64,000 nt of DNA from CAG-177 sp003514385 (GTDB lineage: Bacteria; Bacillota; Clostridia; Oscillospirales; Acutalibacteraceae), in assembly GCA_051920445.1 (NCBI GenBank), contig JBPPLN010000001.1, positions 496,001 through 560,000 of the forward strand, read 5' to 3'. The notes beneath the pieces were generated by a model. That model had not been told where the DNA came from. It worked only from the letters and a program-made list of their open reading frames with translations, and ran no database searches. Positions 48,681 to 57,643 of this stretch are shown piece after piece; within the stretch, counting starts at the first letter, position 1, and the number at the start of each line of letters is the position of its first letter. The translations under genes were made by a program, and so were the position numbers.

Positions 48681-49676
48681 ATGATAACACTCATTCCCTC
48701 ACGCGAGCCGAATGCCGCACAGAAGGCGCAGATAGCCCGCAAATACGGAATGTTCATTCATTTCGGCATCAACACATTCAACAACACCGAGTGGTCGGAC
48801 GGCACTCTGCCGCTCGATAGCTACTCTCCCGACGCGATAGGCGCAGACAGCTGGGTCAGGCACGCATATGAGGCGGGCATGAACTATGTCATTCTCATAA
48901 CAAAACACCACGACGGTTTCTGCCTTTTCGACACCGACACGACGGAATACTGCGTCAACAACACCAAAAATCCGACAGACGTTGTTGCCGAGGTCGCGAA
49001 AGCCTGTAAGAAATACGGAGTGAAGCTCGGACTCTATTATTCCCTTTGGGACAGGCACGAGTCCTGCTACAACGACGATGAAAAATACACCGAATATATG
49101 TGCTCACATCTGAGAACCCTGCTCGGCGGAAAATACGGCGAAGTATGCGAGCTGTGGCTCGACGGCGCATGGGGAAAAGATGGCAGCGCGGAGGACAGGT
49201 GGAATCTCGCGAAGATATATGATCTTGTGCACACTCTTCAGCCGGGATGTGTCATGGCGGTCAATATCACGATAGGCGAGCCCGGCGCAGTCGGAAACAA
49301 CGACTATTACAGCCCCGAAAACTACAAAGAGGGTATGACGATGCGATATTTCCCGAGCGATTTCAGACTCTGGGATCCGCATTTCACGGGCAAAAACGAC
49401 CCGAAGATATATTCACACGACGGCAAAGATTACTATCTTCCGTTTGAGGCAACGATCTGCATTCGCAACATGGTCAACTGGTTCTGGGACGACGACTACA
49501 CGAAAGATCCGCTCGTCGGCGCGGAATTCATCGCCGAAAAATACCGCCACCTCATCGGGCAGGAGAATGTGCTCGTAGTCAATGTTGCGCCCGACATCCA
49601 CGGCAAGCAGGAACCCGAGGACATAGCCTGCCTCAACGAGGCGGCAGCGCTGCTCGGAATAGCGAGAAAAATTTAA
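48681..49676 (+). CDS. Alpha-L-fucosidase, glycoside hydrolase family 29
   Basis: Releases alpha-linked L-fucose. The 331-residue protein consists of little more than the GH29 catalytic barrel: KYGMFIHFGINTF near residue 21, ITKHHDGFCLFDT near 73 (sugar-binding His pair), YYSLWDRH near 120 and ELWLDGAWG near 154, whose Asp is the expected nucleophile. It lacks the C-terminal beta-sandwich common in longer members and has no signal peptide, so it should act on imported fucosyl oligosaccharides. AAAGGAG precedes the ATG. Monocistronic, with promoter and terminator of its own. Confidence 0.9.
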   Translation: MITLIPSREPNAAQKAQIARKYGMFIHFGINTFNNTEWSDGTLPLDSYSPDAIGADSWVRHAYEAGMNYVILITKHHDGFCLFDTDTTEYCVNNTKNPTDVVAEVAKACKKYGVKLGLYYSLWDRHESCYNDDEKYTEYMCSHLRTLLGGKYGEVCELWLDGAWGKDGSAEDRWNLAKIYDLVHTLQPGCVMAVNITIGEPGAVGNNDYYSPENYKEGMTMRYFPSDFRLWDPHFTGKNDPKIYSHDGKDYYLPFEATICIRNMVNWFWDDDYTKDPLVGAEFIAEKYRHLIGQENVLVVNVAPDIHGKQEPEDIACLNEAAALLGIARKI

Positions 49677-49709
49677 TAATAGTACCCGTTTTCGGGTGAT
49701 ATAAAGCAC

Positions 49710-49745
49710 ATAAATCCTATCCATAAAAACATGGATAGGATTTAT
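49710..49745. terminator. Bidirectional terminator between GH29 and tmk
   Basis: A perfect 15-bp stem (49710-49724 with 49731-49745) and a 6-nt loop between convergent genes, ending 1 bp before the tmk stop codon. Confidence 0.9.
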
Positions 49746-49746
49746 G

Positions 49747-50370
49747 TTATTTTATAACCGTATCAATTGCTTTTCTGACATCGGCGGCGACGGAATCTAT
49801 ATCACGCGCGGCGTCGATGACGACGATATTGTCTCTGTCTTTGAGCAGTTCAAACGCGCTGTAATACCGCTCGCGGATGGCGTTTATCTGCTCCGGGTCG
49901 CGCTCAAAAATTTCGAGATACACGCGCCCGTTTTCTATTCTCTCATGGCAGCTCTCCGGGTCGACATCGAAGAAGATGCAGATATCCGGCTTGAGTATGC
50001 CCGGGCAGTTGAGGTTCATATCTATGACCCACTGCCTGTCCTCCCCCACCGCCTGATAGGCGATAGATGAATAATAATATCTGTCGCACACGACATCGAT
50101 TCCCGCTTCAAGCGTCTTTTCTATACCGTTGACGGGGTTCATGTTGTGCGCCACGCGGTCCGCGAGGAAGAGCGCGGCGAGCTCCGAAGATGTGCGCTGC
50201 CTTGCACCGCTGAGCACATCTCTTATCATGCCGCCGGTCACCGACTCGGTAGGCTCGGCGGTCGGATACACATTCCTGCCCTGCGACTTGAGATAAGCAC
50301 AAAGCAGAGCCGTCTGGGTGCCCTTGCCGGAGCCGTCAAGTCCCTCAACTACAATAAATTTTCCTCTCAT
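49747..50370 (-). CDS. tmk: Thymidylate kinase
   Basis: Phosphorylates dTMP to dTDP. The 207-residue protein has the P-loop VEGLDGSGKGTQ near residue 7, EPTES near 38 (substrate Glu and lid contact), LFLADRVAHN near 68 and CDRYYYSSIAYQAVG near 93 (DRY motif), with the lid region near 145. The ATG at 50370 overlaps the DUF3798 stop by 4 bp. GGAGG is 13 bp away, so start spacing is loose. It closes an operon with a TagF-like transferase and a lipoprotein, an unusual place for tmk. Confidence 0.95.
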   Translation of the reverse strand: MRGKFIVVEGLDGSGKGTQTALLCAYLKSQGRNVYPTAEPTESVTGGMIRDVLSGARQRTSSELAALFLADRVAHNMNPVNGIEKTLEAGIDVVCDRYYYSSIAYQAVGEDRQWVIDMNLNCPGILKPDICIFFDVDPESCHERIENGRVYLEIFERDPEQINAIRERYYSAFELLKDRDNIVVIDAARDIDSVAADVRKAIDTVIK

Positions 50371-51479
50371 AATACGCGGTAGTCCTCCGTGTAAATGAAG
50401 GTGCATTTGTCGAGCTGTTTGTCAGACACTTTTATCTTCGACGGGAAGCTCGATTTGACTGCTTTTGCCATGTCAATCTGCTCGCCGCAGAGAGTGGCTC
50501 TTGCATATTCAAACGCCGCCTCGGTCATTGAAGATGCAGTCAGATCGTCCCACACGATGAACTGGTTCTTCGTGCCGCCGTTCTCTCTTATCGCGGCTCT
50601 GACCTTGCTGAATACCTTGGACTTGTTGTCCCACTTCTTGCCGACCTCGATATCAAAAGCGGCGGTGTAGCCGTCATAGATGCTCGGGAAGCTCGTGCCC
50701 GCGACGATTATGCCGTTCGGGCAGGCGTTCTTTATAAGCTCCGCCTGAGAAGATATATCGGCGCAATAAGCCGCAATCTTCTTGCCCTCAAAATTCTTGA
50801 GCTGGCGGGCGATATCCTCTTTCATGAAGCTCTGCGCGCCCTTTATGCCGAGAGCCTGCGAGACATCGTAGCAGTTGACAAATTTATATGTCATGCCAAG
50901 CTCATCGCACTTCTTCTCAGCCGCTTCGCGCGACTCCTTGATGCTCGGGGTGCTCTGCTGAACGCCGGTGGCGTAATAGACAAAGACCTGCGCGCCGCGT
51001 CCGTGCGCCTCTTCAACCATCATTGCCGCGTCCTTGGCGGTGTCTATCGCAAGAATGGCATCGGCGGACTTCGCAAGAGTCTGGATATTCTCCTCGGGTG
51101 CTGTGCAGACGATGAGCTTATCGGGGTTCTTTGCCTTTGCCGCTCTGACTGCCGCGACGGCTCCGAGATTCGCTCTCGCGATAACTATCGCGCCGTAGCT
51201 CGCATCGGAGGCGATATCGTTGACGCGCTTATAGAAATCGAGAATGCCCGAAGTGCCGACGCGCGTGTCGGTATAGACAACATGCTCGACATAGGAATAT
51301 TCGCTCGCAAGCTGAGCCGCACGCTGATATTCCTCGGGGTTCTGCGACAGAGTCGCCGTGACTATGGCGATCTTTTTGCCGGGCGCTTTGCCGCCGGCTC
51401 CGCCCGAGCACGCACACATCCCTATGGCGACCGCCAGAATGAGCAGGAATGCCGCTGTGGCTTTGAAAGTCTTTTTCAT
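50367..51479 (-). CDS. DUF3798-family substrate-binding-like lipoprotein
   Basis: A 370-residue protein with a lipoprotein signal peptide (MKKTFKATAAFLLILAV, then the lipobox ending ACS with Cys25) and a periplasmic-binding-protein fold: KKIAIVTATLSQNPEEYQRA near residue 36, alternating strands such as GAIVIARANLGAV, IAAYCADISSQ and GIIVAGTSFPS. It resembles the DUF3798 group, related to BMP and sugar-binding proteins. The ATG at 51479 follows AAGGTG by 8 bp, and the longer frame to 51572 lies inside the upstream gene. No permease or ATPase is adjacent, so the ligand and partner transporter are unknown. Confidence 0.8.
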   Translation of the reverse strand: MKKTFKATAAFLLILAVAIGMCACSGGAGGKAPGKKIAIVTATLSQNPEEYQRAAQLASEYSYVEHVVYTDTRVGTSGILDFYKRVNDIASDASYGAIVIARANLGAVAAVRAAKAKNPDKLIVCTAPEENIQTLAKSADAILAIDTAKDAAMMVEEAHGRGAQVFVYYATGVQQSTPSIKESREAAEKKCDELGMTYKFVNCYDVSQALGIKGAQSFMKEDIARQLKNFEGKKIAAYCADISSQAELIKNACPNGIIVAGTSFPSIYDGYTAAFDIEVGKKWDNKSKVFSKVRAAIRENGGTKNQFIVWDDLTASSMTEAAFEYARATLCGEQIDMAKAVKSSFPSKIKVSDKQLDKCTFIYTEDYRVL

Positions 51480-51489
51480 ATGATACACC

Positions 51490-52689
51490 TTATTTTTCCA
51501 TGAACGCTTCGGCGATGCGCGCGGTGCTGTGCCCGTCGCAGGCGTCCATAAAATAGTTTCTGAAGTTTTCAATTTCCGCGCTGTCGAAGCCGGACTGTGC
51601 CTGCCTGACGACGGAAATAATGCCCTCGGTGTCCCGGACTATAGGGCCGGGAACGAAGTCCTCATATTTGTTATAGAAGCTGCGGTCGCGGTCATATTCT
51701 TCGAGATCGTAGGCAAAGAATATCATCGGACGGCTGAGCAGCGAATATTCAAAAATCACGGACGAATAGTCGCTTATCAGCATATCAGCCGCGCACATGG
51801 CGAGGTCGATTCGCACATCTTTTGAGATATCGAACACGAAATTCTCATATTTTTCGCGCTCTTCGGCGCTGAGCAAAAAGCGTTTCGCCGTCTGCGGATG
51901 GAGCTTATACAGCAGGACGAAATCGTCGGACAGCTCCGCGTTCATGCGCTCGATATCAAGCTTCAGATCCATATAGGACTTGAGAATTGAGTTGCCGCGG
52001 AAGGTCGGGGCATAGAGGATTATCTTCCTGTCCCCTATCTGCGGGAACTTTTTGAGCATTTCCTCACGGGCGGACGAGACGAAATCGGGATTGAAATAAA
52101 TATCCGTCCTCGGCACACCGAGCGGTCTGATTATGCGCTCCGGGCAGTTGAACGCCTCGGCATAATACGGAATAATATTGCGCGCCGACACGGTGACTGC
52201 GGTATAGGTGTTGTGGATCGGGTAGCGCTCAAGGCTTTTTCTGTCCGCGCCCCACTTGAGGTCGGCGGTCGAATAGCCCCATTTTTTGAACGCGCCGCAC
52301 GCATGCCAAAGCTGAATGACCTCGGTGCCCTTTCGAGGATGATTCGCGAACAGCGGAAAGAACGCATCCTCGACAAAGACGAGTTTGCTCGTCGCATACT
52401 CGCGCTGGAAGCGGATATTCTGCCTGAACTCCGCAGCCCTCGCGCTTATACTGCCCGCTCCCGCGGGAATGAGCATCTCGGTGCAGTGCATCCCGCGCGT
52501 CTCAAGCTCGCGCTTCATGCAGGACAGGTTGTCCGGAAGCGTTTTGCTGTTTGAAGCGAGGAGCACTTTTTTTTCGTCTATCGGCTTTTTCGCCGCGCGC
52601 CTGTAGACCGCAGGCCAAATACGGTAATAGAGCAGGTGGCGGCGCATATCGCCGAGTTTTTTTATCAGTCTTATAAGCAGTGACTTCAT
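51490..52689 (-). CDS. CDP-glycerol glycerophosphotransferase family protein (TagF/TarF-like)
   Basis: A 399-residue protein of the Glyphos_transf family, which polymerises or primes glycerol-phosphate chains of teichoic acid-like polymers at the cytoplasmic membrane face. Signatures: a basic N-terminal amphipathic helix, VIQLWHACGAFKKWGYST near residue 125, a central IILYAPTFRGN near 225, LLYKLHPQT near 258 with the conserved His, and ADMLISDYSSVIFEY near 300. It is a single isolated family member followed by a lipoprotein and tmk in the same operon. No other teichoic acid genes are nearby. Confidence 0.9.
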   Translation of the reverse strand: MKSLLIRLIKKLGDMRRHLLYYRIWPAVYRRAAKKPIDEKKVLLASNSKTLPDNLSCMKRELETRGMHCTEMLIPAGAGSISARAAEFRQNIRFQREYATSKLVFVEDAFFPLFANHPRKGTEVIQLWHACGAFKKWGYSTADLKWGADRKSLERYPIHNTYTAVTVSARNIIPYYAEAFNCPERIIRPLGVPRTDIYFNPDFVSSAREEMLKKFPQIGDRKIILYAPTFRGNSILKSYMDLKLDIERMNAELSDDFVLLYKLHPQTAKRFLLSAEEREKYENFVFDISKDVRIDLAMCAADMLISDYSSVIFEYSLLSRPMIFFAYDLEEYDRDRSFYNKYEDFVPGPIVRDTEGIISVVRQAQSGFDSAEIENFRNYFMDACDGHSTARIAEAFMEK

Positions 52690-52704
52690 CTGTCGCTTTC
52701 TTCC

Positions 52705-54456
52705 TTAAAAATGCAGCTTGGAGTTAACTTCCTGCACGGTCTTTTCGTCGAGCTTCAGCACCTTGCGGTCATATGTATACATTCCGTTGACCTCGAACTC
52801 GACGTCGCTGACCTGAGTATAGACAGTGGCGCAAAGTCCTTTCTTTATCAGCGGGATGACCTGCTTCTCATGCAGCTTCTTATAAGCCGCGGAGAGCTTC
52901 TCCTTCGACCTGAACATGATATAGCCGAAGCTCTTCTGCTTGTTCCATACATGGCCGTCGAGAATCATGCTGTATCCGCCGTATTCGCTTATGACGAACG
53001 GTCTGCCGTCAAGCTTCGGCATATGAATCGGCAGGATATATTTGTGCATGCTCTTGAGGTCGCAGCCCTTCTGATCGTACCAGCCGCTCGCGTGGTCAAC
53101 GATTCTCGATGGATCGTATGCCTTGACGGCATCGCCGATCTCCTTCGCGTCGAACTGACCCCAGCCCTCGTTGAAGGGCACCCAGCAGCCGATGCAGGTG
53201 CAGTTATAGAGATTGTCTATCATCTCGAACAGCTCGCGGCGGTAGTCATCGCGCCACTCCTTTTCGCCGCGGCTGAACCAGTTATATTTATTATCCTTGA
53301 CGCCGATGCCGATATTCGGCAGAACACCCGCAAGGATATTTCCGATATACTCGCCGCCGCTGACCATATCCTGCCAGACTATCATGCCGAGTCTGTCGCA
53401 GTGATAGTACCAGCGCAGGGACTCGACCTTGATATGCTTTCTGAGCATATTAAAGCCGAGGCGCTTCATCTCGGCGATATCGAATATCATCGCTTCGTCG
53501 TTGGGTGGAGTCAGACCGCCGTCGCTCCAATAGCCCTGATCGAGCAGACCGCGCTGGAAATAGGGCTCGTTATTGAGCATAAGGCGCGGCAGACCCTGCT
53601 TATCCTTGCCGACGCTGAACTTTCTCATGCCGAAATAGCTCTTGACGGTATCGACAGCTTCGCCGTTTTTCTTCACGGTGAGCACAAGGTCATAGAGAGT
53701 CGGGCTCTCGGGGCTCCAGAGTTTCGCATCGGGCACGGGAAGATGCGCGTTGAGCTTCATCTCGCCAGAATATACCTGCTCGCCGCCGAGCGAAATCTCC
53801 GCCTCTATCGTGCAGCCGTCAAGTCCCTCGCCGGTGCAGGAGACGATTATCTCGCCCGCGTCGATATCGGGGGTCAGGCGCACGCAGGTGATATGGCTCT
53901 GAGCCACGGGCTCAAGCCACACGGTCTGCCAGATTCCGGAGGTTCCGGTATACCAGAAGCCGACGGATTTGAGAACCTGCTTGCCGCGATTCTGCCAGCC
54001 CTTGTCGGTCGGGTCATAGACCTTGACAACAAGCTCGTTTTCGCCGTCGACAAGTTCGTCGGTTATATCAAAAGAGAACGGGCAATAGCCGCCGGTATGT
54101 GTGCCGACGGAGACGCCGTTGACAAACACCTCGCACTGCCAATCGACAGCGCCGAAATGCAGAATGCAGCGCTTATTGTCAAAGCGGCTGTCGAGAGTGA
54201 ACCTCTTTCTGTACCAAAGGCGCTCGTCTGGCTGAAGCGCGCGCTGAACGCCGGAGAGCTGGCTCTCGATGGCGAAAGGCAGGATTATCTTGCCGCTGAA
54301 ATTTTTCGGGCAGGCGTCGCCCGCCGGGGTTATCTCATAATCGCACTCGCCGTTGAGGCACATCCAATCCTCGCGCACAAGCTGTGGGCGGGGATACTCC
54401 GGAAGAGGACAGTTTTTGTCCACATCGTCAAAGAATCGGGTTTTCAGATCGTTCAC
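52705..54456 (-). CDS. Glycoside hydrolase family 2 protein
   Basis: A 583-residue protein with the GH2 order: sugar-binding jelly roll (RLWYRKRFTLDSRF near residue 80, WQCEVFVNGVSVGTHTGGY near 110), immunoglobulin-like middle domain (~185-275), and TIM barrel. PFNEGWGQFD near 416 holds the acid/base Glu, and VISEYGGYSM near 486 the likely nucleophile. It lacks a signal peptide. Exact specificity (beta-galactosidase, beta-glucuronidase or beta-mannosidase) cannot be decided. The opposite-strand 598-codon frame is a shadow. It is close downstream of cysS but probably transcribed separately. Confidence 0.93.
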   Translation of the reverse strand: MNDLKTRFFDDVDKNCPLPEYPRPQLVREDWMCLNGECDYEITPAGDACPKNFSGKIILPFAIESQLSGVQRALQPDERLWYRKRFTLDSRFDNKRCILHFGAVDWQCEVFVNGVSVGTHTGGYCPFSFDITDELVDGENELVVKVYDPTDKGWQNRGKQVLKSVGFWYTGTSGIWQTVWLEPVAQSHITCVRLTPDIDAGEIIVSCTGEGLDGCTIEAEISLGGEQVYSGEMKLNAHLPVPDAKLWSPESPTLYDLVLTVKKNGEAVDTVKSYFGMRKFSVGKDKQGLPRLMLNNEPYFQRGLLDQGYWSDGGLTPPNDEAMIFDIAEMKRLGFNMLRKHIKVESLRWYYHCDRLGMIVWQDMVSGGEYIGNILAGVLPNIGIGVKDNKYNWFSRGEKEWRDDYRRELFEMIDNLYNCTCIGCWVPFNEGWGQFDAKEIGDAVKAYDPSRIVDHASGWYDQKGCDLKSMHKYILPIHMPKLDGRPFVISEYGGYSMILDGHVWNKQKSFGYIMFRSKEKLSAAYKKLHEKQVIPLIKKGLCATVYTQVSDVEFEVNGMYTYDRKVLKLDEKTVQEVNSKLHF

Positions 54457-54539
54457 TTACTCAACCTCCGCAATTTAATTAAAAAGTCACATAGTATTAT
54501 ACATTAATTTATGCGTTTTGTCTATATTGTCTATATAAT

Positions 54540-55937
54540 TTATTCCCTGTGCCACTTCACGCCCTGGGCGGTATCCTCGAGGACGATGCCCATTTCCTTG
54601 AGCTGATCTCTGATTCTGTCCGCCTCTGCCCAGTTTTTCTCTTTGCGGGCGTTCGTGCGCGCCTCAATAAGAGCTTCAACATCGCTGTCGAGAGTCTCGG
54701 TCTTGCGGTTATAGACGAGTCCGAGCACACCGGTCAGCTCGTCGAACATGGCTATCGCGCCTTCGACGAGTGCCTTCGAGGGGGTCTTGCCGACAACATT
54801 TGTATTGATATCGCGGACAAGCTCGAATATCGAAGCGATGGCGTCGGCGGTGTTGAGATCGTCGTCCATGGCGGCGATGAACTGCTCTCTGTACTTATTA
54901 AAGCCGTCGATAATCGCCTTATCGCCGTCATGCTCTGCATCAACGGCGTTCTTGAGCTCGAAATCGAGCGAATCGCGGCAGGTATAGAGTCTGTTGAGCG
55001 CGGCGATGCACTGCTCGATGATATCGGTGCTGTAGTTTATCGGGCTTCTGTACTGAGCGGAGATGAGCAGATAGCGGATCGGCTCATAGCCATATTTTTC
55101 GGCAACATCGCGCACGGTGAAGAAATTGCCGAGGGACTTCGACATCTTCACATTGTCAACGTTGATATAGCCGTTGTGCATCCAATAATGGGCGAACGGC
55201 TTGCCGGTGAAGCACTCGCTCTGGGCTATCTCATTCTCATGGTGCGGGAAGATAAGATCCTGGCCGCCGCAGTGAATGTCAATGGTGTCGCCGAGATAGC
55301 GCCAGTTCATCGCGGAGCACTCGATATGCCAGCCGGGTCTGCCCTTGCCCCACGGGGAATCCCATGCGGGCTCGCCGGGCTTCGCAGCTTTCCAGACGGC
55401 GAAGTCCATCGGCTCGCGCTTGACCTCGCCGACCATTATACGCGCGCCCGCCTCAAGATCCTCGAGCGGCTGATGCGAGAGCTTGCCGTAGTCCTTGAAC
55501 TTCTCGGTGCTGAAATAAACGTCGCCCTGTGCCTCATAGGCATAGCCCTTTTCGATAAGGGTCGAGATTATCTGAATGATGGCGTCGATATTCTCGGTAG
55601 CCTTCGGATTTATCGTCGCGTGGCGGACATTGAGTCCGTCGGCATCGGTCCAGAACTCTTTTATATAGCGCTCGGAAATCTCGGAGAAATCAACATGCTC
55701 CTCGTTTGCGCGTCTGATTATTTTATCGTCGATATCCGTGAAATTCTGGACGAACTTCACATTGTAGCCGCGATATTCGAGATAGCGGCGCAGGATATCG
55801 AAGATGCACAGCGGGCGGGCGTTGCCGATGTGGATATAGTTATACACGGTCGGGCCGCAGGCGTACATCTTGATCTCGCCCGGAGTTATCGGGACGAGCT
55901 CTTCCTTTTTTCTTGTGAGAGTGTTATAGACTTTCAT
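54540..55937 (-). CDS. cysS: Cysteinyl-tRNA synthetase
   Basis: Attaches cysteine to tRNA-Cys. The 465-residue class I synthetase has CGPTVYNYIHIGNARP with the HIGH-type motif near residue 36 and zinc ligand Cys27, then GWHIECS (second zinc ligand), HCGGQDLIFPHHENE near 230 (zinc His and Glu), and the KMSKS motif near 266 in NVKMSKSLGN. A helical tRNA-binding C-terminus completes it. It follows cysE by 13 bp and shares the T-box leader, so cysteine synthesis and charging respond together to uncharged tRNA-Cys. Confidence 0.97.
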   Translation of the reverse strand: MKVYNTLTRKKEELVPITPGEIKMYACGPTVYNYIHIGNARPLCIFDILRRYLEYRGYNVKFVQNFTDIDDKIIRRANEEHVDFSEISERYIKEFWTDADGLNVRHATINPKATENIDAIIQIISTLIEKGYAYEAQGDVYFSTEKFKDYGKLSHQPLEDLEAGARIMVGEVKREPMDFAVWKAAKPGEPAWDSPWGKGRPGWHIECSAMNWRYLGDTIDIHCGGQDLIFPHHENEIAQSECFTGKPFAHYWMHNGYINVDNVKMSKSLGNFFTVRDVAEKYGYEPIRYLLISAQYRSPINYSTDIIEQCIAALNRLYTCRDSLDFELKNAVDAEHDGDKAIIDGFNKYREQFIAAMDDDLNTADAIASIFELVRDINTNVVGKTPSKALVEGAIAMFDELTGVLGLVYNRKTETLDSDVEALIEARTNARKEKNWAEADRIRDQLKEMGIVLEDTAQGVKWHRE

Positions 55938-55950
55938 TTATATCTTCCTT

Positions 55951-56598
55951 TCAGTCAATTTCCTGTGTGTTTTCCTGCTCCTCAAGCTGTTTTCTCAGCT
56001 GGGAGACCTGATGTTCGAGCCTGCAGAGCTCCTGCGCGACCGGGTCGGGTATATGCACCTGGTCGAGGTCGTCGACTCTTATTCCGTTGCGGCGCACGAC
56101 ACGAGCCGGCACGCCAACGGCGGTACAGTCGGGCGGTATCTCCTCAAGAACCACAGCGCCCGCGGCTATATTCGAGTTGTCGCCGACTTTGAACGGGCCG
56201 AGCACCTTTGCGCCCGCGCCGATCATGACATTGTTGCCGATAGTCGGATGGCGTTTGCCGGTATCCTTTCCGGTGCCGCCGAGGGTCACGCCCTGATATA
56301 TCATAACATCATCGCCTATAACGGCGGTCTCGCCGATAACGACGCCGGTGCCGTGGTCGATGAAAAAGCGCCTGCCGATGGTCGCCGCCGGGTGTATCTC
56401 TATCCCGGTTTTACGCGCCGCCCGTTGCGATATCCAACGGGCGAGAAAAAACATCCTGCGGCGATAGCACCAATTGGCTCTGCGGTGCATTCTTATAGCT
56501 TTAAGACCCGGATAGAGGAAGAAGATTTCGAGCGCGCTTCTCGCGGCGGGGTCACGCCGTTTGAAGGTGCTTATATCCTCCCTGAGCCTGTCAAACAT
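55951..56598 (-). CDS. cysE: Serine O-acetyltransferase
   Basis: Makes O-acetylserine from serine and acetyl-CoA, the first step of cysteine synthesis. The 215-residue protein has a helical N-terminus with SALEIFFLYPGLKAIRMHRRAN (in part) and a left-handed beta-helix: IHPAATIGRRFFIDHGTGVVIGE (in part, catalytic Asp-His), GVTLGGTGKDTGKRHPTIGNN (in part) and GAGAKVLGP. AAGGAG is 9 bp before ATG 56598. A TTG three codons upstream is less likely. First gene of the T-box-controlled cysE-cysS operon, which is a common pairing in Bacillota. Confidence 0.96.
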   Translation of the reverse strand: MFDRLREDISTFKRRDPAARSALEIFFLYPGLKAIRMHRRANWCYRRRMFFLARWISQRAARKTGIEIHPAATIGRRFFIDHGTGVVIGETAVIGDDVMIYQGVTLGGTGKDTGKRHPTIGNNVMIGAGAKVLGPFKVGDNSNIAAGAVVLEEIPPDCTAVGVPARVVRRNGIRVDDLDQVHIPDPVAQELCRLEHQVSQLRKQLEEQENTQEID

Positions 56599-56740
56599 AA
56601 ATATCAACTCCTTGAGCTCGGATAAAATTGCCGCCGCAATGCGACGTGGGGTGTTTGGAGTGCATATGCGTTATTAAGTCTGTGCTTTTCGCAGGCGGAT
56701 AATATCAGTCCCCACAGCCGCTCAATATACAAATAACATA

Positions 56741-56975
56741 CAAAAAGCCTCCGTTATCCTTGCGGACAACGGAGGCGCCTGAGCGCGGTTCCACTCCTGT
56801 TTATATCTCTGCGCGCAAATACGCGCCCGGCCGATAACGGTGCCTTCCGCGCAGGGATACTGTTATTCCCCCTGCGTGCTGACGGGTGCATTTCGCCTTC
56901 ATACGGCAAGGAGCTTTCTCAGCTTCGGGCTCCCTCTCTGATGCCGCGGATATCCGGCTACTTCTCCCGGTAAAC
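56741..56975 (-). ncRNA. T-box leader (cysteine) of cysE-cysS
   Basis: The minus-strand leader contains the conserved T-box GGAGTGGAACCGCG (56797-56784), which pairs with the uncharged tRNA acceptor end. After it comes the terminator: GCCTCCGTT and its complement with a run of five T (56775-56741). Upstream, stem I carries a GGCGAAATGCACC segment whose TGC (56890-56888) is a cysteine codon in the specifier position. It lies between the promoter at 57029-57057 and cysE. Confidence 0.93.
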
Positions 56976-57028
56976 GCATGTTATTTTTTGGTTTTTGTCA
57001 GCCGATATTACTCGCATATCTACTAATC

Positions 57029-57057
57029 ATTATATTGAAATCACTTGGAAAAGTCAA
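57029..57057 (-). promoter_or_regulatory. Promoter of the cysE-cysS T-box operon
   Basis: TTGACT (57057-57052), 17 bp, perfect TATAAT (57034-57029) on the minus strand. The -35 box lies within the last codons of pgsA. Confidence 0.75.
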
Positions 57058-57622
57058 TAAGTTTTTTGCTGTCCACAAAATATGTGATGCCAGAAACGAC
57101 CGTCAGAACGGCGGTTATCCAGAGCATGATATTCGACACTCTCGCGAGAGTGAACCAGCCGGCGTTTGCGAAAATATCAAACGTCGCGTCAAGTTCGGCA
57201 AGGAGCATGATAACAATAGTGAACACCATCTGACTGACGGTTTTCGCCTTGCCCCAATAGTTTGCGGGGATGACAATGCCCTGCGCCGTGGCGATAAGGC
57301 GGACGCCTGCGACGGCGAACTCGCGGGTGAGGACGATCATGACGATCCAGATGCTGCACCAGCCCTCGCGCATGAATGCGAGCAGAGCGGCGGTGGTGAG
57401 CATTTTATCGGCGAGCGGATCGAGAAGCTTGCCGAAAACGGTGATAAGATTATTCTTTCGCGCAATCTTGCCGTCGAGCATATCGGTCAGCGACGCGACC
57501 GAGAAAACAGCGAGCGCGACTATGTAATGATAAGGGAACTCAATAAGCATAAGCGCGAGATAAATGGGCGCGAGGAACATTCTTATGAGCGTCAGTTTAT
57601 TGGGCAGATTCAGCTTCTGCAT
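57041..57622 (-). CDS. pgsA: CDP-diacylglycerol-glycerol-3-phosphate 3-phosphatidyltransferase
   Basis: Forms phosphatidylglycerol phosphate, the precursor of phosphatidylglycerol, in the membrane. The 193-residue protein opens NLPNKLTLIRMFLAP and carries the CDP-alcohol phosphotransferase motif DMLDGKIAR-x8-G-x3-D-x3-D (residues ~47-73), with about six hydrophobic segments. A further membrane segment ends at DSKKLIDFSK. It is 21 bp after rimO, the usual neighbour in Bacillota, and probably in one operon with it. Confidence 0.95.
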   Translation of the reverse strand: MQKLNLPNKLTLIRMFLAPIYLALMLIEFPYHYIVALAVFSVASLTDMLDGKIARKNNLITVFGKLLDPLADKMLTTAALLAFMREGWCSIWIVMIVLTREFAVAGVRLIATAQGIVIPANYWGKAKTVSQMVFTIVIMLLAELDATFDIFANAGWFTLARVSNIMLWITAVLTVVSGITYFVDSKKLIDFSK

Positions 57623-57643
57623 GTCAATTCCCCTTTCCGGGTT

